Assembly (NCBI GenBank): GCA_963817025.1
Contig: CAWFML010000005.1
Coordinates: forward strand, 744,001-808,000
Source of the DNA: JACMLC01 sp963817025
GTDB lineage: Bacteria; Acidobacteriota; Blastocatellia; Pyrinomonadales; Pyrinomonadaceae
Length of the DNA: 64,000 bases
Direction of reading: 5' to 3'
Positions 41,987 to 53,624 of this stretch are shown one piece after another (the first letter of the stretch is position 1; each line of letters starts with the position of its first letter). The notes under the pieces were generated by a model, which was not told the origin of the DNA, did no database searches, and saw nothing but the letters and a program-made list of their open reading frames with translations. The position numbers and the translations under genes are program-made.

Positions 41987-43074
41987 CCTTCAACTCCAGC
42001 TTGCCGTGTTTTTATCATCGCACAGGCGCGCTCATAAACTTCATCGGGAGTTATCGCGGTCATGCAGCGATGGTCTATAGGGCAATCGCGCAGCATGCAC
42101 GGCGCGCATTCGGGAGGGCGGCGAATAATCTCTGCCGATTCGGAAAACGGGCGCGTCGTCGTCGGGTCTGTTGGACCAAAGATGACGAGCGTCGGGCGAT
42201 TGAGCGCGGCAGAAATATGCGCCGGGCCTGTGTCATTCGTAATCAGCATCTCTGCCAGACTCAAAACCGCGACGGCCTCCGAAAGATTAGTGCGTCCTGT
42301 GAGCAGCAAAGGCTTCTGCTTCATGTGACCGGCCACTTCGCGCGAGACACCGGCTTCGTCATGTGAACCGACGAGCGCGACCTCCCCTTTCAACTCATTA
42401 ACAATCTTATCTGCCAGCTCTGCATAACGCTCTGCGGGCCAACGCTTGGCACGGCTGTTGGTCGAGCCGGGACAGAGCGCATAGAGCAGTCTTTCCATCC
42501 GCCAGCCTTCGGCCATCAATAATTTCCGCGCCGCTTCCTGACGGGCCGGAGAGACTTTTAAATCAAACACAGGCTCACGCTCGATGACACCGGTCGTGCC
42601 GTAAAGAAGTCGCTCAAGCTCTGCCACGATGTTGAGGTAATAAAAAACTTCGTGCCTCTCGCTGCGCCAGGCGGGCAGCGAGAGCGGGTGCGTCAGGAGT
42701 GCGCGCCGCCCGTCCGTCGCATAGCCGACCCTTGCCGGAACACGCGCGCCAGCGGCAATCAGCGCGGCTTCAAAAGCATTCTGGAAAAGAACTGCGAGAT
42801 TAAACCCCTGCCCGCGCCATTCTCTGATCTGCCGCCATACAGCGCGCATGCCATGCTTCCCGCGTTCATAAAGCAGGAGCTTGTCTACGTAATCTGCTTC
42901 ATCAAAAAGACCTACGGCCCACGGGCGAGTCACGAGCGTGATGTGCGCGTGCGGCAGTATGCGCCGCAACTCGCGCAGGGCAGGAATCGTCATCACGGCA
43001 TCGCCGACCCAGTTCGTGCCGCGCACGACGACGCGCTTGATCTCTTCTGCTTCGAGTTTGCGTTTTCCTGACAA
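41983..43074 (-). CDS. waaF: Lipopolysaccharide heptosyltransferase II-like (GT9)
   Basis: Adds the second core heptose. 363 residues with VVRGTNWVGDAVMTIPALRE near the N-terminus, HITLVTRPWAVGLFDEADYV, VLFQNAFEAALIA, ALCPGSTNSRAKRWPAERYA, and LITNDTGPAHISAALNRPTLVIFGPT at the nucleotide-sugar site, then CAPCMLRDCPIDHRCM. The start is uncertain: the TTG at 43074 gives an N-terminal extension of about 15 residues; no ATG lies closer to the conserved RGTNW. Confidence 0.92.
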   Translation of the reverse strand: MSGKRKLEAEEIKRVVVRGTNWVGDAVMTIPALRELRRILPHAHITLVTRPWAVGLFDEADYVDKLLLYERGKHGMRAVWRQIREWRGQGFNLAVLFQNAFEAALIAAGARVPARVGYATDGRRALLTHPLSLPAWRSERHEVFYYLNIVAELERLLYGTTGVIEREPVFDLKVSPARQEAARKLLMAEGWRMERLLYALCPGSTNSRAKRWPAERYAELADKIVNELKGEVALVGSHDEAGVSREVAGHMKQKPLLLTGRTNLSEAVAVLSLAEMLITNDTGPAHISAALNRPTLVIFGPTDPTTTRPFSESAEIIRRPPECAPCMLRDCPIDHRCMTAITPDEVYERACAMIKTRQAGVEG

Positions 43075-43089
43075 TCCGTAATCCAGAAT

Positions 43090-43147
43090 CTAAAAACTTG
43101 AAATTTGAAATCTCGAATCTGATATTTGAAATTTCAAATCCGAAATC
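43090..43147. repeat. Hairpin element, GAAATTT family (G2)
   Basis: Interleaved GAAATTT and GAAATC units with internal palindromes (TTTGAAATTTCAAA). It spans the gap between the epimerase stop (43146-43148) and waaF; the stop codon touches the element edge. Confidence 0.7.
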
Positions 43148-43988
43148 AGAGGACGCTTTTCAAGCCCTCTTCCATCTCAATCTGCGGATGCCAGCCAAGC
43201 TCTGCGCGCACGCGCGTGAGGTCAGAGATATAGTTGACGGGCATGGGAGCAGTCAGCCGCGTCTGTTCATCTATCACAGCCTCGCACTCGATGATGCCCG
43301 CGATGGTGTTGATGAGTTCGCGCAGGGTCGAAGAATTTTTTATCCCGCCGCCGAGATTATACAGCCCGTGCTCGACGCCTGAATCAATAAAGGCGAGACA
43401 GGCGCGCGAGAAATCATCCACGTGCAGGATGTCGCGCACGGGCTTGCCTTCGAGAGGCAACTGAATCGGCTCGCCGTACTTGATTGATTCGACATAATGA
43501 GTGACAAAGCCCGGCTCGTTGTCCTCAGACGGGCGCGCGTAAACATTCGACATCCTGAAAATGCAGGAGCGCAATCCCCTGAGCTGTGAATAATATTCGA
43601 CATAACGCTCGCCAATCAGCTTGGACCATTCGAGCGCAGACTGCCCGCTGTAATCCGTCGCGCAAGTCTCAGGCACTTCTGTGTATTTGTCCGCGTGCGC
43701 GCCGTAGACATCTTTAGTCGAAGCGTAGATGAAGACCGCTCCGGGCTTCACGTGCCTGAGCAGGTTGGCAGTGCCTTCCGCATTTATGCGGAAACAACTT
43801 TCACCAGCCTCAGGGTCTTTGTCGAGATGCGCGGCCAGATGTATGAGCACGTCGTAATCCGCGACCATCTTGGCATCATACGGATTCAAAACATCCAGAT
43901 GCGCGCGGCGCGAAAAATTATCCGCCTCGAAGAATTGACGCACGTGCATGCCCAGATAACCGCTGCCGCCTGTCACCAGAATTTTCAT
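43146..43988 (-). CDS. Extended-SDR nucleotide-sugar epimerase/dehydratase
   Basis: About 280 residues from the ATG at 43988. The Rossmann start ILVTGGSGYLGMHV binds NAD; VLIHLAAHLDKD, VFIYASTKDVYG and VRDILHVDDFSRACLAFID are family segments. At the usual Tyr-x3-Lys site the sequence is SALEWSKLIGE, where the position four before Lys is Leu rather than Tyr, so catalysis may use another Tyr or the enzyme may differ from classical SDRs. It lies upstream of waaF in the heptose array; it could make a core sugar or act as the ADP-heptose 6-epimerase, but it does not clearly match HldD. Confidence 0.8.
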   Translation of the reverse strand: MKILVTGGSGYLGMHVRQFFEADNFSRRAHLDVLNPYDAKMVADYDVLIHLAAHLDKDPEAGESCFRINAEGTANLLRHVKPGAVFIYASTKDVYGAHADKYTEVPETCATDYSGQSALEWSKLIGERYVEYYSQLRGLRSCIFRMSNVYARPSEDNEPGFVTHYVESIKYGEPIQLPLEGKPVRDILHVDDFSRACLAFIDSGVEHGLYNLGGGIKNSSTLRELINTIAGIIECEAVIDEQTRLTAPMPVNYISDLTRVRAELGWHPQIEMEEGLKSVL

Positions 43989-44017
43989 CTTAGATGCTGT
44001 CTGTCTGTTCAAGGTTC

Positions 44018-45049
44018 CTAATCTCCAAGCGCCTGTCTGGTCATTGTCGCCAGCGATTCTGCGCGGCCAATGACGATTAACACATCGTTTGCTTCAATCA
44101 CTGTAGTTCCGGTCGGATGATACATCACTTCTCCGTCCTGCTTGCGAATGGCAACGACTACTGTGTCAAGCTCTGTGCGAATGTTTGTTTCCTTGAGCGC
44201 TTTGCCCGCATAAACGGAGTTGGGGGAAATATCCACCTGCTCAAATCCTAAGTCCAGATTCTCTGCGGCAATCGAATCCATGAAATCCGCGACCGCAGGC
44301 TTCATCAACGCCTGCGCCATGCGATGGCTGCCGATGATGGTCGGGGCGACGACGCGATTCGCGCCCGCGCGGATTAATTTCGGCATGGCCTGTTCTTCGA
44401 CGGCACGCGCGACGATGTGCAGGTTACGGTTGAGGTCGCGCGCAGTGAGCACGACATACAGATTGTCCGCGTCATCCGGCAAACAGGCTGCTAGTCCGCG
44501 CGCCTGCTCGACTCCGGCTTCCAGGAGAGTTTCTTCGAGCGTCGCATCTCTGACGAGCACATGCGCGCCTGCTTCTATCAGATGCGCGACCTTCTGCTGG
44601 TCTTTCTCGATGACGACAAAGCTGATTCCGCCGCGCTGCATCTCGCGCAGGATACGCGAGCCGATGCGGCCCGCGCCGCAGATGATAAAGTGATTTTTCA
44701 GTTGCTTCATCTCACGATAGCGGCGGCGCATGCCAAAGGTAGCGAGAATCTGGGATTCGACGACAGATTGTACTGTGCTCGTCAAAGCGTAAAGCACTGT
44801 GCCGACTCCTGCCAGCATAAACAGTGTGGCAAAGATGCGCCCGCCACTGCTCGCGGGCGAAACATCGCCATAGCCAACGGTCGTCACGGTTTGCACTGCG
44901 ACATACAGGCTGTTGGCAAGCGTCCAGCCCTCTATCAGATGAAACCCGAGCGTGCCGCACAGGATAACGACGGCAATCGCTAACAGGAGATTGATAAAGC
45001 GACTGCGCGGCTTACTTCTGCGGCGCAGGCCGGGCGGTGTAAAACTCAT
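44018..45049 (-). CDS. Potassium channel with RCK (TrkA-N/TrkA-C) domains
   Basis: About 343 residues. Two membrane helices (LLLAIAVVILCGTLGFHLIE and GGRIFATLFMLAGVGTVLYA) flank the selectivity filter TTVGYGDVSP, giving a two-TM K+ channel pore. The cytosolic part has a TrkA-N Rossmann motif HFIICGAGRIGSRIL, then VARAVEEQAMPKL, and a TrkA-C domain (VYAGKALKETNIRTELDTVV). The same layout as MthK, so gating by a ligand or metal is likely. The ATG at 45049 is preferred to a TTG at 45058. Confidence 0.93.
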   Translation of the reverse strand: MSFTPPGLRRRSKPRSRFINLLLAIAVVILCGTLGFHLIEGWTLANSLYVAVQTVTTVGYGDVSPASSGGRIFATLFMLAGVGTVLYALTSTVQSVVESQILATFGMRRRYREMKQLKNHFIICGAGRIGSRILREMQRGGISFVVIEKDQQKVAHLIEAGAHVLVRDATLEETLLEAGVEQARGLAACLPDDADNLYVVLTARDLNRNLHIVARAVEEQAMPKLIRAGANRVVAPTIIGSHRMAQALMKPAVADFMDSIAAENLDLGFEQVDISPNSVYAGKALKETNIRTELDTVVVAIRKQDGEVMYHPTGTTVIEANDVLIVIGRAESLATMTRQALGD

Positions 45050-45168
45050 CTGGCACAAACAGCATCAAACAGCATGTAAGAGCGAACCGAGGGGTCACGG
45101 TAACGAAAAGGGAAGCACAGTGTCAATTGAAGGTAGACAGCTTTATCCGGAAAGATTACTCTTTATGG

Positions 45169-45237
45169 GTGATAAGCGATAAGCGATGAGTGATAAGAAA
45201 TTGTTTTGCTCATCATGCATCAAGCGTCACTTATCAC
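45169..45237. repeat. Hairpin element, GTGATAAGCGA family (A4)
   Basis: GTGATAAGCGATAAGCGATG (and on, 45169-45197) faces CATCAAGCGTCACTTATCAC (45218-45237) over a T-rich loop. It is the closest gap element before the PBP start at 45250. Confidence 0.8.
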
Positions 45238-45249
45238 TTTTGTTCTGTT

Positions 45250-48003
45250 ATGGCCGTCCGACATCCACCAAAAGATAACGTCCCTCCGGTTGCGAGCGGC
45301 AGAAAGCGTGCTCGCTCCAAGCATATTGTTAAATACGAAGAGCCTGCGCCCGGATTCTTTCGCCGCTGGACAAAGCGCATCTTTCGCCCGCCGGTCGTCA
45401 TCGCCCTCGTCTTTCTGACCACGGTCACCATCGGCGTTTTAGGTTACTACTGGGTAGTCTTCTCGGGACGCATTGATCGCCTCTTAAACGGCGAAGTCTT
45501 CACGCGCTCTGCCGGAATCTATGCCGCGCCGAAGGATTTGCGCGCCGGTGAAAATCTTTCGGTTGATGATTTAGTTGCGTATCTCAAGCGCGCCGGGTAT
45601 GTCGAGAAAACGCAGCAGGCAGAGACGGCGCGCGGGCGTTACACGATTGAAGGCGCAACGCTCACGATTGAGCCGAGCAGCGACGGAGCGGTTGACGGCA
45701 GACGCGCTTTTGCGCCCCTGCGCGTGCAGTTTTCGCGCGACGGTAAGAAGGTCGCGGCGATTTCGGATTTAGTTAAAGGCACAGCCTACGGGTCTGCACA
45801 GCTTGAGCCGCAGCTCATCAGCTCTGTCACCGGAACAGAGCGCGCCAAGCGAAAAGTCGTGGGCTTTAACGACCTTCCGCCGCATCTCGTCAAAGCAATT
45901 ACGGTGACGGAAGACCGCGCCTTCTTTGACCATTACGGCGTCAACTTTCGCGGCATCCTGCGCGCACTGATTCGCCGTTATGATTCAGACCCCAACTCAC
46001 CGATAGCGCGTCAGGGCGGCTCAAGCATTACGCAGCAGCTCGTCAAAAATCTACTGCTCTCGCCGGAAAAGAGCTTGAGACGCAAGCTGGCCGAAGCATA
46101 CATGTCTATCATCTTAGAGACGCGGCTCTCGAAAGAAAAGATTTTTGAGTTGTACTCGAATCAGGTTTATCTCGGCCAGCAAACGGGCTTTTCCATCAAC
46201 GGCTTCGGCGAAGCCGCGAACGCTTATTTCAACAAAGACGTAACCGCGCTCAACCTCTCGGAATCGGCTTTTCTGGCGGGCATCATACGCAGCCCGAATC
46301 GCTACAATCCTTACCGCGACATAGAGACGGCGACGGCGCGGCGCAATCAGGTGCTGCTTTCGATGGAAGAGACGGGCGCGATTACGGCGCTTGAATCCAC
46401 GCAGGCGCAGGCGACGCCGCTCAAAGTCGCTTCCGTCAAAAACCGTATAGACACATCGGACGCCCCGTACTTTGCGGATTACGTGCAGAACCAGCTCAGC
46501 GAAATCATCGCCGATCAGGGAACGACGCAGCACCTGCGCATCTATACGACGATTGACATGGAGTTGCAGCGCGCGGCTTACGCTGCGGTGACGAAGCAAC
46601 TTGCCGCGCTCGATAAGCAGGTCGCCAGGCGCGCGGGGCCGGGAACATTGCAGTCCGCGCTCGTCGCCATGAACACGAAGACGGGCGAAGTCATCTCGAT
46701 GGTCGGCGGGCGCGATTATTCCAAGAGCCAGCTTAACCGCGCGACCGATGCTATGCGCCAGCCCGGTTCGGTCTTCAAGCCTTTCGTTTACGCGACCGCG
46801 CTCAACACTGCTTACGATTCGACCGCGCGCATCATCACGCCCGCCTCGATTTACAAAGACGAGCCGAAGACTTTCACTTTCGACAATCAGGAATACTCTC
46901 CCGGCAATTTCGGCGACCAGTATTCAAACCAGCCAGTCACCCTGCGCGATGCTCTGGTCAAAAGTCTGAACGTCGTGACGGTGGATGTGGCGATGGATGT
47001 GACCATCGGGCGTGTGATGAATCTGGCGGCCAAAGCGGGTTTGCCGAAAGTGCAGCGCGCATATCCTGCGATGGCTTTGGGAGCGAGCGAAGCGACGCCG
47101 CTGCAAGTCGCATCCGCTTACACGGCGTTTGCCGCCAACGGCACGCGCACAACTCCGATCGGCATCAATCGCGTGACGACAGGCAGCGGCACAACCGTCG
47201 CTGCTCCAACCGGACAAAAGAATGAAGTCGTGCGGCCCGAAGTCGCATACGTCCTGACGGACATGCTGAAGGACGTGGTCAATCGCGGGACTGCCTCGCG
47301 GCTCGGCGCACGCGGCTTTAAAAATGTTTCGGGCAAGACGGGATTCGCGGGCAAGACCGGCACGTCGCGCGACGGCTGGTTCGCGGGCTACACTCCCAAC
47401 ATCGTGTGCGTGGTGTGGGTCGGTTTTGATGACGGCTCGCAACTCGGCATCACCGGAGCAGATGCCGCGCTGCCCATCTGGGCGGATTTTATGTCAGCCG
47501 CGCTCGAAGCTCATCCCGAATGGAACGGCGACTGGCAGATGCCGGAAGGCGTGCGCGTCGAAGAGATTGACACGACGACCGGAAAGCTTGCGACCGAAGA
47601 GACGACCAGCAGGCGCAAAGAGCTTTTCATTTCAGGAACTGCGCCCACAAACAACACCGAGACGACGGAAGAAGAGCCGCTGCCCGATGGAGGCGAAGGA
47701 TTTGAGGGAGAGGATTTGACGCTGCCGCCTTTGCCGTATGCCTCGCCGGACACGACGCCTTCACGACAAGCGCCCAAACTGGAAGGTCGCGGCGTCCCGC
47801 AGGGCGACGGCACAAGCAGGCTCGAAGGCACGATTACGCTCGACATAGACCCGACCACAGGGCTGATCGCCGCGCCGACCTGTCGCATCATCCGCTCCAA
47901 GACCTTCATCATCGGGCAGGAGCCGCGTCAGGACTGCGGGCCGCAATATCACGACGGCTCGCTGCCGCTGCCGCCGCCGCGCCAGCGTTCTTCGTCACCG
48001 TAG
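45250..48003 (+). CDS. Class A penicillin-binding protein (PBP1)
   Basis: Bifunctional peptidoglycan synthase, 917 residues. One N-terminal transmembrane helix (PPVVIALVFLTTVTIGVLGY) precedes a UB2H-like region (VFTRSAGIYAAPKDLRAGEN, about 80-150). The GT51 transglycosylase domain has VTEDRAFFDHYGVNFRGI, GGSSITQQLVKNL and RKLAEAYMSIILETRLSKEK. The transpeptidase domain has QPGSVFKPFVYATAL (catalytic Ser in SxxK), KSLNVV (SxN) and FAGKTGTSRDGWFAG (KTG). A Pro/Glu-rich tail with two Cys follows. The start is the ATG at 45250; an ATG at 45190 lies in a repeat and is rejected. Confidence 0.94.
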   Translation: MAVRHPPKDNVPPVASGRKRARSKHIVKYEEPAPGFFRRWTKRIFRPPVVIALVFLTTVTIGVLGYYWVVFSGRIDRLLNGEVFTRSAGIYAAPKDLRAGENLSVDDLVAYLKRAGYVEKTQQAETARGRYTIEGATLTIEPSSDGAVDGRRAFAPLRVQFSRDGKKVAAISDLVKGTAYGSAQLEPQLISSVTGTERAKRKVVGFNDLPPHLVKAITVTEDRAFFDHYGVNFRGILRALIRRYDSDPNSPIARQGGSSITQQLVKNLLLSPEKSLRRKLAEAYMSIILETRLSKEKIFELYSNQVYLGQQTGFSINGFGEAANAYFNKDVTALNLSESAFLAGIIRSPNRYNPYRDIETATARRNQVLLSMEETGAITALESTQAQATPLKVASVKNRIDTSDAPYFADYVQNQLSEIIADQGTTQHLRIYTTIDMELQRAAYAAVTKQLAALDKQVARRAGPGTLQSALVAMNTKTGEVISMVGGRDYSKSQLNRATDAMRQPGSVFKPFVYATALNTAYDSTARIITPASIYKDEPKTFTFDNQEYSPGNFGDQYSNQPVTLRDALVKSLNVVTVDVAMDVTIGRVMNLAAKAGLPKVQRAYPAMALGASEATPLQVASAYTAFAANGTRTTPIGINRVTTGSGTTVAAPTGQKNEVVRPEVAYVLTDMLKDVVNRGTASRLGARGFKNVSGKTGFAGKTGTSRDGWFAGYTPNIVCVVWVGFDDGSQLGITGADAALPIWADFMSAALEAHPEWNGDWQMPEGVRVEEIDTTTGKLATEETTSRRKELFISGTAPTNNTETTEEEPLPDGGEGFEGEDLTLPPLPYASPDTTPSRQAPKLEGRGVPQGDGTSRLEGTITLDIDPTTGLIAAPTCRIIRSKTFIIGQEPRQDCGPQYHDGSLPLPPPRQRSSSP

Positions 48004-48014
48004 GTCACAAGAAA

Positions 48015-48097
48015 AAAGTTTGCCGCAAAGGCGCGGGTGGCGCAAAGAAAACATTTAAGTTCTTCTTTGCGCCACCTGCGCCTTTGCGGCAAACTTT
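48015..48097. repeat. Hairpin element, GCAAAGGCGC family (B6)
   Basis: AAAGTTTGCCGCAAAGGCGC (and on, 48016-48050) pairs with its complement at 48063-48097, with one G-U type mismatch, over about 12 nt of loop. It lies in the convergent gap between PBP1 and the oligopeptidase, starting 12 nt past the PBP stop. Confidence 0.9.
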
Positions 48098-48112
48098 CGT
48101 TCACCGCTTTTG

Positions 48113-50317
<2,205 letters not shown>

Positions 50318-50453
50318 GATGGATTCCTTTCCAATATTTCGGATAAGACAGTAGGGGAGAGCGGGGCATCATAACTCATTCGCCCCCAACTTTCTAATCT
50401 ATGTTTCGAGCGGGTAGCGGGGCAATGTCAAAGATAACAAAGAAAACGAAATG

Positions 50454-50537
50454 TTCGCGCAAAGGCGCAAAGGCGCAAAGCAAAGCTCGCAAAGAGCAAG
50501 TGGCATTCAATCCTTTGCGCCTTTGCGCCTTTGCGGG
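50454..50537. repeat. Hairpin element, GCAAAGGCGC family (B7)
   Basis: TTCGCGCAAAGGCGCAAAGG (and on, 50454-50480) faces CCTTTGCGCCTTTGCGCCTT (and on, 50512-50540). It lies in the gap between the NifU-like gene and the oligopeptidase, both leftward. Confidence 0.87.
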
Positions 50538-50587
50538 AAAATCCCGCTCTCTTGCTCACTCAATTCACGATTGACGACTCATCAACT

Positions 50588-50950
50588 TCAGTTGACACTA
50601 CCTTCGAGCGCAGAGCGCAGTGTCTCAATCGCTAAGGCCGCAGCATGTCTCTTGCGCGCTGGCAACCCGCCGAGCGCGCGTATGATGTCCTGTCTCGTCA
50701 GCTTGCTGGCTTCATCTTTCGTCATTCCTTCAACCAGTTTTACAAGAAGAGAGCCGCAGGCTAAGGTCGGCGCGCAGCCGTAAGCGAGAAACCGCGCCTC
50801 TTCGATTTTGCCCTCACGCAACCTTAGAGAAAGACGCAGGCGATCTCCGCAGACAGGATTGGTCTCTTCCGCTATCGCATCGGCGTCCGTCAACTCACCG
50901 ACGCCGTGCGGATGACTGATATGATTTTTGAAGACTTCAGAGTAAGACAA
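50588..50950 (-). CDS. NifU/IscU-like iron-sulfur scaffold, third cysteine absent
   Basis: A 120-residue U-type scaffold protein. The first cysteine is in NPVCGDRLRL, and the second region is AYGCAPTLACGSLLVKLVEG, with two cysteines. At the third position, where IscU has K-x-H-C, this protein reads RKRHAAALAIETL, so the Cys is Ala. It follows the cysteine desulfurase gene by 74 nt in the same direction, so it should receive sulphur from IscS. The changed site may mean a different cluster type or a carrier role rather than assembly. Confidence 0.83.
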   Translation of the reverse strand: MSYSEVFKNHISHPHGVGELTDADAIAEETNPVCGDRLRLSLRLREGKIEEARFLAYGCAPTLACGSLLVKLVEGMTKDEASKLTRQDIIRALGGLPARKRHAAALAIETLRSALEGSVN

Positions 50951-51024
50951 GATGAGCCGTATGACATAGGCTTTGAATGAATCAAAGCGTAAAGAAATTC
51001 AATCTTGGTTAGTTGCGCCGGTGA

Positions 51025-52230
51025 CTATACTTCGCAAGCCTGTTCAACGAGAGCTTTTTGATAGAGCGGCGAGAGGCGGCGCAGATTTTCGACGGCGCGC
51101 GGCAGGACTTCGAGCACGTAATCCACGTCCTCGTCAGTATTGTCTTTGCCGAAGCTGAAGCGAATCGAGCCGCGCGCCAGTTCGTCGTTGCGGCCAATGG
51201 CGCGAATGACGGGCGAAGGCTCAAGCGAGCCGGAAGAGCAGGCCGAGCCGGTCGAGACGGCTATGCCCTGCAAGTCCAGATTGATGAGCAATCCTTCGCC
51301 TTCGATAAAGCGAAAAGAGATGTTCGACAAATGCGGAAGACGCTGTGTGCGATGGCCGTTAAAAACGATGTCGTCAATCCGCTCTTCGACTCCGGCCTCG
51401 AATCTATCGCGCAGGCGGCGGACATGCTCTGCACGCTCAAACATCTCCCTGCGCGCGAGTTCCGCTGCCGTGCCGAAGGCAACGATGCTGGCAACGGATT
51501 CAGTGCCCGCGCGCCGCTCGCGTTCCTGATGGCCTCCGACATTCTGCGTCACGAGCCGCACGCCCCGCCGCATGTAAAGCGCGCCGACTCCCTTCGGAGC
51601 ATGAATCTTGTGCGCCGAGAGCGAGAGCAGGTCGCAACCGATTGCTTCTACGTCAACAGGAATGCGCCCCGCTGCCTGCACCGCATCGGTGTGAAACCAT
51701 AGATGGCGTTGGCCCGCCGCGCGCCGCTCGCGCACGAGCGCGCCGATGTCCGCCACCGGCTGAATCGTCCCGATCTCGTTGTTGGCGAGCATGATGGTGA
51801 TGAGAACTGTCTCAGGGCTGAGAGCTTCGAGCACATCTTCGATACGCACGATGCCGTCTTCGTAGACGGGCAGGCGCGTCACTCTCCACCCGCGTTTTTC
51901 CAGCGCATCGCAAACGCCGCGCACGGCTGAATGCTCTATCCCGGAGGTGATGATATGGCGGCCATGCTGTTCATTGGCTTCGCAGATGCCGCGCAACGCA
52001 AGATTGTTGGCCTCTGTCCCTCCTGAGAGCAGGACTATCTCGTTGGGCCGCGCGGAGATGAGCGCGGCCACTTCGCGCCGCGCGCGATCCACAGCCGCAC
52101 GCGCCTCCTGCCCGAAATGATGGACGCTCGAAGCATTGCCGTACTTTTCCATCAGGTAAGGCAACATCGCTTCGACGACGCGCCGGTCTGCCGGGGTGGT
52201 CGCGCTGTGGTCTAAATAAACTCTACGCAT
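51025..52230 (-). CDS. iscS: Cysteine desulfurase IscS/NifS
   Basis: PLP enzyme that takes sulphur from cysteine for Fe-S clusters and thiolation. About 401 residues: VYLDHSATTPADRRVVEAML, NASSVHHFGQEAR, LLSGGTEANNLALRGI, the PLP lysine in LSAHKIHAPKGVGALY, HQERERRAGTESVASIVAFG, and the mobile catalytic-cysteine loop AVSTGSACSSGSLEPSPV. The ATG at 52230 sits 3 nt from a GGATTGC hairpin; a longer frame to 52269 runs into that repeat and is rejected. Confidence 0.96.
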   Translation of the reverse strand: MRRVYLDHSATTPADRRVVEAMLPYLMEKYGNASSVHHFGQEARAAVDRARREVAALISARPNEIVLLSGGTEANNLALRGICEANEQHGRHIITSGIEHSAVRGVCDALEKRGWRVTRLPVYEDGIVRIEDVLEALSPETVLITIMLANNEIGTIQPVADIGALVRERRAAGQRHLWFHTDAVQAAGRIPVDVEAIGCDLLSLSAHKIHAPKGVGALYMRRGVRLVTQNVGGHQERERRAGTESVASIVAFGTAAELARREMFERAEHVRRLRDRFEAGVEERIDDIVFNGHRTQRLPHLSNISFRFIEGEGLLINLDLQGIAVSTGSACSSGSLEPSPVIRAIGRNDELARGSIRFSFGKDNTDEDVDYVLEVLPRAVENLRRLSPLYQKALVEQACEV

Positions 52231-52233
52231 GAT

Positions 52234-52315
52234 GCGATTGCGGATTGCGGATTGCGGATTAACACACACGATATAGCTCTTTGTCTTTTAATCCACAATC
52301 CGCAATCGCAAATCC
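52234..52315. repeat. Hairpin element, GGATTGC family (F1)
   Basis: GCGATTGCGGATTGCGGATT (and on, 52234-52260) faces AATCCACAATCCGCAATCGC (and on, 52290-52315) over a loop of about 28 nt. It abuts the iscS start. Confidence 0.87.
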
Positions 52316-52599
52316 TCCTTCTGCCAACCTCTTCGCTGTTCCAGAGCATCTGAGGCGTTAAGAACGCTTGCTGGCGCGGCTGCCCGGCTCCTGAGCAATT
52401 TAACTGCTCATGAAATTGCTGTCTGAAGCATTCTACTTTTAAAGAGTCTATGGCGCATGCTGTTTGAGCGTCAAGCCGGTCGGTGAGGAAAAGTTTGTCG
52501 CTCAAGACAGCGTACGTGATAGCATCTGGCTCGTCAGTCATTTATTACATGCACATCGCAAAATCAGTATCGCTTAAATTGATTTCACGAAAGGGAAGA

Positions 52600-53586
52600 A
52601 TGATGAGACATCTTCGACGCTTCTCAGCCATTTCGCTTAGTCTCTCCCTGCTTTTGGTCATGACCTCTTTCATGACCTCTGACATACATGCACAGCAGTC
52701 TATGGGCGCGCTCGAACGCGGCTACCGGACGGGTTACTCGGACGGCTACACAGCCGGGCACAGGGACAATGTGGATCGCGCGTCACGCGAATACCGCGAC
52801 GAAGAGGATTATCGCAAGGCAGACCGCGCGTATGTCTCTGTCTACGGGACGCTTGAAGATTACCGTGACGGTTATCAGCAGGGATTTGAAATCGGCTATG
52901 GCGCGGGCTACGAGCGGCGCGGTTTTGATTCCAGCGTGCCTGCAAACATGGCGCGTCGCGGGGGCGTCCCGGTGGATGAAGATTATGATGTCAACGCTTC
53001 GACGGGCGGGGCGACAAGCGGCACGGGCCGCGTCTCCGTGCGCGACGAAATCTTCATCCCGTCTAATACGGTGTTGATTGTCGAGATATTGAACGATCTC
53101 TCGACGGAGGCGAGCCAGCAGGGCGACAGTTTTCAGGCGCGCGTGCTTGGCCCGGCAGAGTATGAGGGCGCGATGATCGACGGGCGCGTGACGAAAGTTA
53201 AGCGGCCCGGCAAGGTCAAAGGCACAGCCGAATTGCAGCTTTCCTTTGACCAGATTCGCCTGACCGATAATCGCGGAGCCAATATGAGGGCGCAGGTCAT
53301 CGAAGTCATTCCGATGGGCGACGAATCGGTTGGCGGCGTAGACAATGAGGGCGGCGTCAAGGGCAAGGATTCAACCAAAGGCGATGTGACCAAGATCGGC
53401 GCGGCAACAGGCATCGGCGCAATCATCGGCGCGATTGCAGGCGGCGGCAAGGGCGCGGCCATCGGCGCGGCCATCGGCGGCGCAGTCGGAACCGGCGGCG
53501 TCCTCGCCACACGCGGCAAAGAGATACGACTCCCGCGCGGCCAGCAGTTGCGCATCCGCACGGATATGGAAACGAGAATCGACTAA
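52600..53586 (+). CDS. Glycine-zipper exported protein with Tyr/Gly-rich head
   Basis: About 328 residues from the ATG at 52600. The signal peptide LSLSLLLVMTSFMTSDIHAQ is followed by Gly/Tyr/Asp-rich repeats (GYRTGYSDGYTAGH, YRDGYQQGFEIGYGAGYERR), a beta-rich domain (FIPSNTVLIVEILNDLSTEA, MIDGRVTKVKRPGKVKG), and a glycine zipper (GIGAIIGAIAGGGKGAAIGA). It parallels the protein at 11197, which has the same order but no Tyr/Gly head. The 28 nt of its 3' end (53552-53579) is repeated exactly at 53625-53652. Function unknown; envelope location inferred. Confidence 0.75.
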   Translation: MMRHLRRFSAISLSLSLLLVMTSFMTSDIHAQQSMGALERGYRTGYSDGYTAGHRDNVDRASREYRDEEDYRKADRAYVSVYGTLEDYRDGYQQGFEIGYGAGYERRGFDSSVPANMARRGGVPVDEDYDVNASTGGATSGTGRVSVRDEIFIPSNTVLIVEILNDLSTEASQQGDSFQARVLGPAEYEGAMIDGRVTKVKRPGKVKGTAELQLSFDQIRLTDNRGANMRAQVIEVIPMGDESVGGVDNEGGVKGKDSTKGDVTKIGAATGIGAIIGAIAGGGKGAAIGAAIGGAVGTGGVLATRGKEIRLPRGQQLRIRTDMETRID

Positions 53587-53624
53587 GGCGACAAAACCTG
53601 GAACGGCGAGCGCGTTGCAGCTAT

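Noticed and set aside
45190..45249. Upstream ATG for PBP1 at 45190
   Set aside because: It lies in the GTGATAAGCGA hairpin and adds residues unlike PBPs; the ATG at 45250 is preferred.
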